Of a DNA stretch of 64,000 nucleotides, positions 53,142-64,000 are shown in pieces. The position numbers and the translations under genes are program-made. The DNA comes from Onthophagus taurus. Taxonomy: Eukaryota > Arthropoda > Insecta > Coleoptera > Scarabaeidae. The stretch spans positions 22,010,001-22,074,000 of the forward strand of contig NC_091976.1 in assembly GCF_036711975.1 (NCBI RefSeq), read 5' to 3'. Numbering within the stretch: the first letter of the stretch is position 1; each line of letters starts with the position of its first letter. A model generated the notes under the pieces. It ran no database searches and was not told where the DNA came from. It saw only the letters and a list, made by a program, of their open reading frames with translations.

Positions 53142-53713
53142 ATGGTAAGGTTTTTGTGTATTATAAAATAAGCTTTATCTACTTTAATTTATATTTTAAG
53201 ACTTCGCAAGCTGGATTAAAAAAATCAATTGCTGGGAGAAAAAAAGGTTCCCTACCGAAATTCGAACTCACCGAAGAACAAAAAAACGATATCCAAGAAG
53301 CTTTCGATCTGTTCGACCATGAAAGAAGCGGCCACATCGATACTAAAGAACTAAAAGTCGCGATTCGCGCCTTGGGTTTCGAACCAAGAAAAGAAGAAAT
53401 TAAAAAAATGATTGCTGAAATCGATAAAGACGGCACTGGAAAGATATCGTTCAACGACTTTTTAGACCTTATGACGATTAAAATGGCTGAAAAGGATTCG
53501 AAAGAAGAAATATTAAAAGCGTTTCGATTATTTGACGATGACGAAACCGGTAAAATAAGTTTTAAAAATCTTAAGAGAGTTGCTAAAGAACTCGGAGAGA
53601 ATCTCACTGATGAGGAACTTCAGGAGATGATTGAAGAAGCCGATCGGGATGGAGATGGAGAGATTAATCAAGAAGAGTTTTTGAGAATTATGAAAAAAAC
53701 TAGTTTGTATTGA
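53142..53713 (+). CDS. Centrin (caltractin), two exons, 171 aa
   Basis: This EF-hand calcium-binding protein belongs to centrioles and basal bodies and acts in centrosome function, TREX-2 mRNA export and XPC-linked repair in its family. Exon 1 holds only the ATG (53142-53144) before GTAAGG. The 56-base intron ends ATTTTAAG, and exon 2 (53201-53713) continues [16 protein letters not shown]. That short intron gives the true 171-residue centrin; the frame open through the intron would give a false start. Four EF-hand loops lie at residues 40-51, 76-87, 113-124 and 149-160. The third ([12 protein letters not shown]) ends in Asn, as in other centrins. The end ...[11 protein letters not shown] is the conserved centrin C-terminus. 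Confidence 0.95.
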
Positions 53714-55870
53714 AGGTTTGTAATGAAAGAAACTAAAAATGTTCAAGGATTGTGTTTAATTGTATGGACAATCTGTGTCTGAATCTTTATAATCTTAATA
53801 TTGCAGTATTTTTTTATAAAACGTTTTTCTATTCCTAGTCAACTTTAATATGTATTTGAGATAATCTGTAATAATTCATTAAAATAATTGTGGATGTTGT
53901 GATTTAAGTCAATAAATATGGATCTTTAAAAGTTGGTTATTTTTGTAGTATTGTATTATAATCTGTACTATCTGGAGATATAGAAAATCTAGAAAGTAGT
54001 AGCGTACACTCAACTTTTTAGGGTCCACTATACATTAATTGAGTGTTGATGTTATGCAACAGTTAGTAAAATATTGATTCCAATCCTATAAGAGATGATA
54101 TCAATTTCAATCTAGTTGGAATCTCAAAAGAGGGATGTGATTGAATAATTAGTATCTATTGAGAACTTTAAGAATAAGTTTACCAAAGATATTTATGATA
54201 TTTTGACATCAGAAAATGATCAGTTTTATGTTTTATCACAAACATAATTGGTGTACAAACTAAAACCCTGCTATGCACAGTTAGTAGATAGTAAAAACTA
54301 CTTGTAACATTACTTTATCACATACAATTCTTTCAACAACAGTAACAAACAATTAATTGAGTTATCTAATATTATAAAATAATGTTAGATACTATACACT
54401 AGTGAACTTCGATACATTTCATTGTTCTTTAATGTTCTTATCCTAAGATATCACTTGTAAAGTTGATACGAAGTAATTTTAAAAATTCTTGATATCAGAT
54501 AACCTCAATTTAAATTATTCAAAATTATTTATTTAAATCTTTATCTACCCGGTTCAAAACTTATTGAAAACGATAACCTTAACTTAGTTAACAAAGAAAA
54601 TAATCAATATTTGTATGGAATAATGAAATTTTGATGAAAATTTACAAAATTAATTTGAACATATTAGAAAATTTATCGTTGAAATCAGAAGAAAATTAAT
54701 CGATATTTGAAAATTGATTCAAAAGAGCATCAAAATTAGGAAATATCACCCATAATTATAAATAAATAAAAAATTTTTAAATAATAATTTGACAAATTAA
54801 ATTAGAGATATTTCAAATGTCAAAGTTGGTAACATTGAAAAAACTAAAGTACAAATTTCAAACCGATGAATTTAACCAATCAGGAGACGTTATTTGAAAA
54901 TTTAACATTCGAACAACGGAATTTATCAACAATAATGGTGGTTTCTGTTGTCCGAAGAGACGCACGCATTTTTTTTGCTCTTCAAAATTATAAATTAAAT
55001 CAACGTTTAACGAGTGAAAGAAAACAATTGGTTCCTTTCCTGGTAGAAATCATTCTTCTGGAGAAGAGAAAGATTGGTTCCCAATCCTGAATTCAACTGT
55101 TCCTGTCACGAAGATAATATCCTCATTTTGACCTCCAAAGTTTTCATAAAAACAAATTGGCTAAGTTAAGTTATTTTTTTTATGACTTATTGTTTTGTTG
55201 ATTGAAACTTTAAAAATCTCTTCTTACCTTCAATACGAAAAGTTTTCTTGATAAGTTCACTATAAAATTTTGAGGCTAGGATTACAATTTCCCTAATTAA
55301 TTTAATTTTTCACGAGTTTTAAAACTATAACAATATCCGAGTTGATAAATATTACTTCGCATTAACTAATCTAGAGAATTTGTTCATATAATTAGTAAAT
55401 TCTGTTAATTTTGTCGACAACATTTCACCATAATAGGGCCGTTAGTATTTTTTTTATTGGCTTATTCGAAAGTTTTTTAAAATTGATTGACTCTATTTTT
55501 TTAAATTTTTGATTCTGAGGCTTATTGTTAGTTTAAAAAAATAATAATAAAGTTTGAAACTACAGGGCGCGAATTCCAAAATACGTCACTCAGATTTGAG
55601 CGTACGATTGGAGCGTATAAAAATCAATAAAATTACTGGAGAGAGACAATGCTACGAATCTTATGCGCTACAAGAAAACAGAAGTAAACGGATGCGAATG
55701 TAACGTCTGTGATTTCTTTCTTCTTACTTAAAACGTCATCTGGAGTTGGGGATGGGGAATTTTAAACTTTTACATTAATTATTGCAAAAATTAAACAATT
55801 TACGAACAATTTAATTTAGATTATCGATTTTTTGAAGGACGGTCTTTCTAATCGATTGACCTTAACAGCC
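53714..55870. other. Intergenic stretch, nothing firm
   Basis: AATAAA-type signals of the centrin gene follow its stop. A frame at 54866-55090 (MNLTNQETLFENLTFEQRNL) has a good ATG but matches nothing known and lacks support. The rest is AT-rich. Confidence 0.35.
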
Positions 55871-55879
55871 CTATTGCAC

Positions 55880-56330
55880 CTTAAGCTGTGCACGTGTTTG
55901 TCTGGACAGTGAACCTTTTGACTGTTGAAAACTTTCATAGGATTTGCTATTTTTTATTTTATCGATCACATCTCTCACCTCAACCGTGGAAAAGACACTG
56001 AATTGGAAGTATCCTGTGACGCGGGGTGGTTATCGCTCTTCCAGAGGGTCAATGGATCAATGTTAGTTTGTATTGAATGACAGGATTAGCTAAAGTAATT
56101 ATTAAATTGCTTAGCACTTATTCACGATGCTGCAGATGGCAGATTCTGAATTTTTGTGATTTTCAACATAACGTCTAATCCGTCGATTAGAGCTTGTCTG
56201 TTTTTTTTTGCGGTAGTCGTCTCTTAATACTTTCATATGGAGATTCATATTGGCCAGATAAGCCTCATTAATGAGTTGTAAATTCTGTTACAGTAGTTGT
56301 CTATCCATGCATGACGTCACGAACGGTCCG
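55880..56330 (-). mobile_element. Jockey-like LINE fragment (between endonuclease and RT)
   Basis: The minus strand from 56330 reads LINEAYLANMNLHMKVLRDD, then YRKKKQTSSNRRIRRYVENH and SESAICSIVNK. Later come SIDPLEER and FSTVEVRDVIDKIKNSKSYE. This is the linker before the reverse transcriptase of common insect LINEs (AxRxDYRK ... KxxWxxIN ... VxxxIxxLKxxKSxGxDGI). Stops and frame changes are present, and the RT core is lost. Confidence 0.65.
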
Positions 56331-56334
56331 TGGA

Positions 56335-59300
56335 GTATACCTGTTCTCAGGATGTAGCAGTCCTCTTATATTCTTGCTATTAACTAATTATGCAGCAAGG
56401 GCTCTATTTACAAATCGCAAAATATTTTTGAATTTTCTGTTTAGTTCAATATACAGTAAACTATATAACAGTGAGGTTTATTTTCACTAGTAATTTGTAG
56501 GTGGCGGATTCGTACATAAATAAGTTAATGCCTTATTAATACCTTAACAGGCTTTTTGAATTAATTACGTTGAAAAAAAAGTGATCTGGATTTGAACTGG
56601 TCATGTCCACGTTTCCATTTGTTACTTAAATGGGGGACGAACAGAATAAAAAGGTAACATAAAACAAGAAGGAAAACGAATGGTTTTGTTCTGGGAAGAG
56701 ACTACGAGAATCGAATAAATTTCCCAAGCTAGACAAATTAAATTTAATTCAGGTGAAAAACTGCGCATATGCCATCTAATGAAAAAGACCCCGATACTGT
56801 TTCACCTCTAGACTTGCATTCTAGTGGGGAATAAAATATATAGCGTTCCGGGTAGCTTGAACTTTACTCGGCCTTTTCAGGAAGGATCCGGATTAGCGAC
56901 GAATAAACGACAATAAATCGTTTTTGCGTGCAGCAGTAAAACGTAATCGGAGCAGGAGGAGGGCAGCCCGATCGGTTTATGACAGTCGTTTTGTTTCGAA
57001 ATCAATATCGCGTGTGTATACCGGCAATTTAGGCAGGTGTCGATCATTATTTTACCGCCGCCACCGCGTCTGTAGCCACTCGCATGGGGGTGCAGCAAAT
57101 TTATTGTCCAAATCTGAGTCCCTCCGACCAATGCAACTCACTTGTAACTAATCACGTTTGCATTGCACTGTCAGTGTTCCGATCCGATGGTTCATTGATT
57201 GCAGGATAGCATCAAATTTTAACGTACACAATTGTTGATAACTGAAAACAAATTTTGTTCCAAAAAAAAATCATGTTCATTTTTGTTTTTTTTTGTTTTG
57301 TTCCAGTCCTGAATAAACAAGCTTTTTTTTTGGTGATATAAATACAAATAATACTGTGTTTGAAAATAGACACTATTGTTGGGGTTTGAGTCAGAGAAAA
57401 TATTTGAAACATTTTGTATTTATGAGAAAGTACCGAAGAAAGCATGAAATCAGATGATCACATAAATAGTTGAGAGTTGTCTATAATTGTATTTTCTCTT
57501 TATTCTTGAAGTAAGAATCTTATCGCTTATCAAAGTAGCACGTCAACAAAGCTATGCTAAATGCAATTAAGCTAGCTAGAAATAGTATTCGAAACGATCG
57601 CTTGGCTTTATTGCACCCGAAAATTGGATATTAGAAACAGTCTAGGAGTATTATACCGAGACGATAAGCGTACGAAACTTTTTCAATTCGACAAAGTGTG
57701 CCCATTACGACTTTTTTTTTGGTTTTTATGTGGGCGGAAACTCGCTACACAAAATAATAATGAAAAACCAAAAAAAAAGCAGCGTGGATAAATGAACGCT
57801 AAATTTAAAATTCAAATCGTCTTACACACCGTTATTAAGTGTGTTCCCGGTGAGATTCCGAGCTCCTTCCACGTTCCTTCTTTAAGAGATATATTCATGC
57901 AAATTCGGTAAATTGTGAATATCGTGCTTGTGCACCTGCAATTTTAGATATTCTTCGTCTACGGAGGATCCTAAAAGATAGACTGCGATGACAACGTGGT
58001 ACATCTAAAACGTAAACCCTTGGAAATGATGTAACATCGTTTTAAAAGTTGTTATCACGTTAAAATCGTAATAGTTTTATGATGGGAATATTCAATTTGC
58101 GAGCAAGTTTTGAGTAATTTATTACCTTTGTTAGAATGTTATGCGATGGTCTGTTAACGCTTTCAGTTCTCCACTAGAGTTGGATAAACTCCTCAACAAT
58201 ATCCAATTACTAATTAGGTACAATCCAACGTACGTTCAATTTAACTTTCTCGAGTTCCAAAACCAGAACACTACATACGTTTTAATATTTAATTTGAAAA
58301 TCACATCATAAATCTTTTATTAATTTCTCTTGTGTATAAATGACAAAACTTGATGAGTTGGAAATTTTAATTACATTTATTCTACGTTTTCTTATTCCAC
58401 TCAAGAAGAAAGCGTTTGTAATTGTTTTATCTATACATTTTTTCATTTTACTTTCAATTAAACCACACAAAAATAAAGAAGTAATCATTCCAGGTTGTAT
58501 TGAAATATGTCGTTTTAGAACTGGTACAAACTAGTGTAACGTTGGTCGCCCGGTTTCAAGATGATTTTATTACCGGGGGCCGTGTACGAGTCCGGGTGGG
58601 GGACTCCTTAATTAAACCATACTGTTTTATGTGCCCGGAGTAAACCTAGGGACTGAGCCGCGAAGGTTCTGGTGTATGCAATTGAAACGGCCGCGGTGTT
58701 TCACGGATTCCCTGTCCTTTTCCCTTGAAATACTACCGCAGTTAAAGGGAGAACCCGCCATGGACGCTTTTAAACGCGTAAACTGCATCGATTTCGAAAC
58801 TTCCATTCCACCAGCAAGAACTTTTCTTTTAATTTATTTTCAACTGAAAATAGTTAGTTGTAATGAATGCGCTTTAGTCTTTTAAGTTTAAAATGCTCTA
58901 AATTGGTTAAAACGTTTTGTTCTCTAATAATAAAATTTGATAAGATATCTTTGCGTTTGGACTGTAATTTACGAGGGCGTAGTATTCGAGTTGAGGAATT
59001 CTTTTTGAAAATCGGAAAGCTGGCCTAGCCAGTCAGGCAATAATTTCTGGTGCTAGATAAAGCGAAATTCGAACTGGACCAGCGGCAGAGGCGGCGTATG
59101 CAGAGGCCTGTTTACGTCACAACGTGTTTCAATTATTTCGATAATCCCTTACATATTCATAAACGGTAAATGTCCGAAATGCCGGGCGCGCACGCCGCAG
59201 TCTGCATTATCGTTGCTCAATAATTCGCAAAATATCGATTCGACAGATAGGTGCGACCGCATGCATCAACATCTATGCGGATGGGCGGTAGTTACCACCC

Positions 59301-60590
59301 ACAATTATTTGGCATAGTTCTATTTTAATTGCAAGTATCTATTACTAATTACAGATAATTAAAATCTGAAAAAAATATTATATAGAAAGAATTGACGACA
59401 TTTTAGAACATTTTTCAAATAAGATAATTCTTACAAAGATCTATGTGGAATAGATTACATTGTAATTTTTAGAAATTATTGCCAAATGATTTTATTCTTT
59501 TGGAAGAGATAATGATTTTGAAATCAGAGCTAAAATGTTCAGCTTGGGAATTTCTGCAGAATTTGTTGGATTTAATACTTGCAAAATCATATGTGAGATA
59601 CAAGCAGTTATGAAAGCAGTTATCGCACACTTCTATCGCAATACTGGTGTATTCCGCTACTATCATTCCTCTCCGAGGTCTTACCCGTTTTGTTGTCCGA
59701 GAGAGGAAACCGAAACAAATTCAAAACGTTTTACTTGCTGTTTATTTTACCAGCACGCGTGAAAATGAACCATATCTGTCTTTTCGGGGTTGACAGAAAT
59801 AGATTGTTTACCACACCAACTCCCAATGTATCTTGTAAGGACTGCATTACCATACTAGTTTCTTATAACTATTGTTGAGACAAATTGTATGAGAAAAAAA
59901 TGGGCGAGAAGGAGATTTAATCAAAAAATCCGCGTTAACCCCAAAAAAAATTCTCACACTTCCAAACCCTTTGTGGTCAAGTGCACCGCCAACGAAACTG
60001 ATCACTCAGTAAACATTTGTCAAAGTGGACTTGCCTTGGCTGTAAGCATGTTGATTAGGTTCTAATGGTATGCTTCATACATATAACGATTTATTTTATC
60101 ACATAGCATTTCTAACAAACAAAAAGAGGCTATTTTAAAATACTTCGGGAAAAGTCTTAGGTATAAAGTTGGCTGTTTACAGGCATAAGGCTAGTTCATC
60201 ATAATCCCTGTCTGCTTGCAGTTATCAGATAAGCGAGTAAGTGAATGCAGACCAGGGAATTCCAAAAAGCTCATCTGTGGTGAATCATTCCTCCCCGACA
60301 GTCTGAGGTTGAATTAAGGTGGTCAGGCACACAAGATGTGTTTTATTATTGGACTGAACTACCCGTAATTCTACCTTCTCAGCGTTCTGTAGTGTTTTTG
60401 ACATATCCTTCGGAGACTGGAGTATTGGGGTCTGCCCTGATCCTTTCTAGTTTCTTATCTGCTGCGTCTGATTGCTTTTTTCAACTTCTTTGACCCTCTT
60501 AAATCTATTAATAGGAGCTATTAATATATGAAAGAAATAACAGATTTTACCTCCATTTGAGTTTAACTATCCCTTCCTCGTTGTCCTCCT
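56335..60590. other. Non-coding stretch with GC-richer islands
   Basis: No gene is supported. Blocks at about 56877-57200, 57540-57720 and 58540-59310 are GC-richer than the surroundings, and the open frames there overlap on both strands. Such islands in an AT-rich insect genome can be conserved regulatory elements. I cannot tell without a comparison. Confidence 0.35.
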
Positions 60591-60596
60591 TGTGAA

Positions 60597-62181
60597 GTTG
60601 TGTCTTTTGCCGATGATACAACTCTTTTGGTAAAAAGTAAACAATATAAAAATATTTCAAAATTAGCGAATATCGCGTTAGAAAATTTAAAAATTTGGAG
60701 TATTAATTGTAAATTAAAATTTAATGCTTCTAAATCGGAAGCTATTTTCTTTGGTAAACCAAATCAAAGATATCCAAATATTTTATTAGATGGTAATAAA
60801 ATTATTTGTAAAAATGTAGTTAGATATTTATGAGTTTTTTTAGATACTAAATTAAATTTTAAATACCATTTAGATTTTGTAACAAAAAAAGGTAGAGAAA
60901 TTTCTAATAAGATTGGTGCAACAGCTAACATTTCTTGGGGGTTAAATGGCAAAGCAGCATCAGTTATTTATAAAGGTGCTGTTGAGCCATGTATGTTTTA
61001 TGCTGCGTCAATTTGGGAAAACAAAATTAAAGATGTTAAAAGTAGGAACAAATTAATTAGTGTTCAGAGAGTGTTAGGCTTGAAAGCAGCTAGGGCATTT
61101 AGCACAGTATCGAACGATGCTTTTGGTGTATTATCAGGGCTTTTACCAGCAGATGTGAGATTCAAAGAAATTGCACTTTGGCAAAATTTATATAATTTAA
61201 ATGATCAGGATCTACGGTTATTTACTGGAGTAGATATTAACCATGATAAAATAGAGAAGGAAGCTAAATTCTTAACGGATATTCATCCTGCGAAGAGGGA
61301 TATTATGGATTTTAAGTCAAGGAAAATTGTTTTGAATAAAGGAATCCAATTATTTACAGATGGTGTTAAGTGTAAGGATTGTGTTGGTGCTGCGTTTGTT
61401 GTTTTTTGTGATGGTGTTGAAGTTTATTTTGAAAAAATTAAATTAGGTGCGTTATGTGATAATTATCATGCGGAATTATTGGCAGTGAATAGTGCAATTA
61501 AATATATTATTAAAGAAAAGATAGTTAAGTGTGAATTGTATAGTGATAGTATTTCAGTTTTGGAAGGCCTTAAGAACATGACGAAACCATCTATTTTGCA
61601 AAAGGATACTTGAAATTTAATTAATGATTCAAGTAGTAATATTGATTTCTTTTGGATTAAGGGTCACTCTGGAATCAGGGGTAATGAAAGAGCGGATCAG
61701 TTAGCTAAAAAAGCTTCGGTCTGCGAAAATTTACAATTTGATTTTAACGTGATTTCTAAGAGATCAGTAAAAAATAGGATAAGGAAATTTATGTTGAAAA
61801 AAATGGTAAGATAGATGGGATAACTCAGTGACTGGCAGGTTGACTTACCAGTTTATACCTAGAGTTGGTAGGGTAGATAGATTTTTAAAACCCGAAACTG
61901 TTGAGTTAATTACTGGTCATGGCAATTTTGAGGAGTATTTAAATAGAATTGGAAAATTTGAATCTCCTCTGTGTTTGTGCGGTGATGAAAGTGGAAGCTC
62001 GATGCATGTTTTATTTAGATACAAGAACAAATTTGAAGAGAGATGTAGATTACAGAATAGAATGCTGATTAAAGGTATGGTATGGCCGAATTTGGAAGAA
62101 GATGTTAAAAACATTGATAAGTGTGATGAGTGGTGGAAAATTTTAAATGAATGTGCCGTGTGTTTTATTGATAAAAAATAA
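60597..62181 (+). mobile_element. LINE 3' half with RT end and RNase H (I/R1/LOA-like)
   Basis: The plus strand has SFADDTTLLVKSKQYKN (catalytic FADD box), LNFKYHLDFVTKKGREISNK, AVEPCMFYAASIWENKIKDV and a full RNase H domain. LFTDGVKCKDCVGAAFVV, YHAELLAVNSAIKYI, CELYSDSISVLEGL and FFWIKGHSGIRGNERADQLA hold its Asp, Glu, Asp and His/Asp catalytic residues. The end block MTGRLTYQFIPRVGRVDRFL, then VELITGHGNFEEYL and CLCGDESGSSMHVLF is the Cys/His tail of R1- and I-type elements. The copy has two in-frame stops (after VVRYL and after LQKDT) and one frame change near 61805. It lacks the endonuclease and RT core, so it is 5' truncated but fairly young. An A-rich tail follows at 62220. Confidence 0.85.
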
Positions 62182-62259
62182 ATTGAATTAGTGTAATAAT
62201 TATTAATAATTAAACAAATAATAAAAAAAAAATAAAGAATATAAAAATATTAATCTATT

Positions 62260-63170
62260 AGTTTGCCAATTGATTTTTAGAGTATTTAAAGCGTTGCTTA
62301 GTTAAATAATTTATTTTGCGTATTTTAATTGCTTTAAAATCAACGCTTATGGAAGGGAAAGGGGAGGTAGAGAAAGTCGTTGGTAAATTGTATTTATCTA
62401 TTAATCATTTAGATTAAATTTTAATTGAATGAAGTTTATTCTTGGTAAATGTATAGGTGTAGTACCTTTTGGTGGAGCACCTTAAGATTTAAATTTTTAT
62501 TAATTTATCTTTAAACGATATATAGTGTCCTCCTTGTGTAATTGGCGTCCTTCGTAACGGAAGAGTCACTAGTTGTGACACCTAGATGTGTATTCTCTCG
62601 GCATACAGATACCAAGCAGCGTAACAACCGCCTTTAACTAGTCTAACGACGGGTTGTTAGATTATCTTTAAGATCCGCCAGGCATAAACCATCGAAGAGA
62701 AGGTAGATGTCGGCGTGTAGAGTTTTAACCTGATTTTATACTTCTTTATCGTTGTCGAAGAGAGCTCAGAAGAGGTGATGGATAGTTGCTTCTTGGGTTG
62801 CCTATTTCCTAACTCTTGATGCAATAGTCCCTTTCTAGGTACTGATATGAATGTTGTACTCTATCTCTCGACGGGTTAAGTATTTGTCCTCTTAAGCGAA
62901 AGTGGAGCCATGTTTCGTCTTCTATTTGTCTCGGTTTATATTCGTCACAAACTCCTTATGGAGGTGTCTATGACGAAAACGGGCAATCAATGTTGCCGAT
63001 GTTGAGATGGTCTGGGATCCATCAAGCAATTATAATACGAATAACTTCGAAGTAGTGATAGTGCAAAATGTCAATCAGTCTAATGAGCTGGATTATTTGT
63101 ATACGTAATTCTAGCACAAAAAGGGGGAAATCAGAAGAGATACACAGTAAGCACATAAACACGTAGTTTT
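62260..63170. other. Unassigned stretch between two LINEs
   Basis: The minus strand near 62720-62960 has broken frames (for example ETWLHFRLRGQILNPSRDRV) that look like a retrotransposon relic, but I cannot place them. Otherwise nothing is recognised. Confidence 0.3.
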
Positions 63171-63172
63171 AA

Positions 63173-63173
63173 C

Positions 63174-63206
<33 letters not shown>
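63173..63206. repeat. (TAA)n microsatellite at the 3' end of a LINE
   Basis: A run of about eleven TAA units is directly followed (on the minus strand, preceded) by the 3' part of the LINE at 63378-64000. Short tandem-repeat tails are usual for CR1-like elements. Confidence 0.8.
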
Positions 63207-64000
63207 CTTTATTGCCCAACAGCGCACCATATTAAGGGCAAAATACAAAAAATATACAAATTATTACAAATTGTACATCAATATAATTACAAGTGAAATT
63301 AAAATGCATATAATACATACCTAAATAATAATACAATCAAATAAAAGAGGCAAGAAAAGAGACAGAAAATGCAATGTTCATTCTAGCTTACAACTATCGT
63401 TCATGTTCGTGATCATATGTGTTATCGGCGCCCTTTTTTTGACATTTGTTCTGCATAAAGGTGGATAAAAATACAAATGGGACCGAGAATTTATGCGCGG
63501 CACCACTATATTCACTCGCGACAACAACCACGCACAGTCGATCTCACCACACATCAACTTTTGCAAGAACGAGGCACTTTGGACCATTCTTCTATCCTGC
63601 AGAGAAGGAAGCTTGTGGCGATGCAGTAGATCTAAGTAGTTCACTCCTTTAGGCGGATATTGACCATCCATACGATATGACAAAAATTTGAGAAATCGAC
63701 GCTGGACTTTCTCAACCATTAGTTGTTGTGACGTGTAAATAGGGTACCATATTACAGAGGCATACTGGAGGTGAGAGATCACCAGAGCCATAAATAGCGT
63801 TTTCAGGGTACCAAAATCAGCAAATCGACCCAAGATCCTCAGTATGAAACCCAAAGTTCTCCAAGCCTGAGAGCACATCTCCTCAATATTGGGCAAGAAA
63901 GAAAGTTCTGAGTCAAACAGCACTCCCAGATCCTTCACCGTAGAGACCCTTGTTAGTGGTATGGAAGCCGCAATATAAACTGTGTCGATTTTATTTAACT
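63207..64000 (-). mobile_element. Jockey/CR1-like LINE, 3' part, continues off the right edge
   Basis: The minus-strand frame is open from the edge to 63378. It reads NKIDTVYIAASIPLTRVSTV, then KDLGVLFDSELSFLPNIEEM, ALVISHLQYASVIWYPIYTS and VEKVQRRFLKFLSYR, and ends in a basic tail. It is the C-terminal end of the reverse transcriptase with the usual KDLGVxxDxxLxF and LxYxxxIWxP blocks. A 170-base 3' UTR and a TAA repeat tail follow. No break is visible in the part within the window, so this may be a young copy. Confidence 0.85.

Noticed and set aside
53179-53607. Long minus-strand frame rich in Ser and Phe.
   Set aside because: It is the shadow of the centrin coding exon on the other strand.
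1-64000. CRISPR arrays, rRNA genes and bacterial operons.
   Set aside because: Nothing of the kind is present; split genes and LINEs show nuclear animal DNA.

Overview
The window looks like insect nuclear DNA, AT-rich, with short introns (about 50 to 100 bases) and many decayed transposons. The gene content (tobi-like GH31 glycosidase, centrin, secreted LRR protein, growth-blocking-peptide-like precursors) fits a holometabolous insect. A beetle is my best guess, but no single marker proves it.

The main content, from about 6.6 to 32 kb, is a cluster of small secreted peptide genes. Sixteen intact genes and one headless tail encode a signal peptide, a short pro-region and a C-terminal two-cysteine module of the form C-x2-G-[YF]-x(n)-G-x-C-[KR]-x-x-[FY]. 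This is the signature of the ENF / growth-blocking peptide (GBP) / plasmatocyte-spreading peptide cytokines. The clearest member (31541-31961) has a KR site followed by a 23-residue tail whose cysteines fall at positions 7 and 19, exactly as in lepidopteran GBP. The left group (6.6-14.3 kb) and the 21.6 kb gene are intronless. The right group (22.0-28.3 kb and 31.5 kb) has one intron between the pro-region and the cytokine tail. Two genes at 13.9-14.3 kb are only 5 bases apart on the same strand and may be dicistronic. Mixed in are two Tyr/Pro/Asn-rich secreted proteins (22806-23597 and 26112-26888), an eight-cysteine peptide (30998-31343) and a nine-exon GH31 glycosidase (32133-34506). A further gene (37663-38071) resembles the N-terminal half of the canonical GBP-like precursor but has no cytokine tail. 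GATA-type sites lie 40-125 bases upstream of many of these start codons.

The right half carries ordinary genes: a secreted leucine-rich-repeat protein (41209-42306), ribose-5-phosphate isomerase (45776-46483), N-acetylglucosamine-6-phosphate deacetylase (46612-52109, seven exons) and centrin (53142-53713). Intron 4 of the deacetylase gene has grown to 4 kb through a TTAA-flanked element. That element holds a Mutator-like (PF20700-type) transposase remnant, with a Tigger/pogo fragment and a LINE fragment inside it.

Repeats include Tigger fragments, a 139-bp piggyBac-type MITE, a 1,031-bp mariner-type element with long terminal inverted repeats, and nine LINE fragments of several clades. There is also a 1.44-kb tandem duplication that carries a fossil Ty3/gypsy fragment and a 236-bp satellite-like repeat. 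From about 53.7 kb to the right edge I see only LINE remnants and GC-richer non-coding islands.
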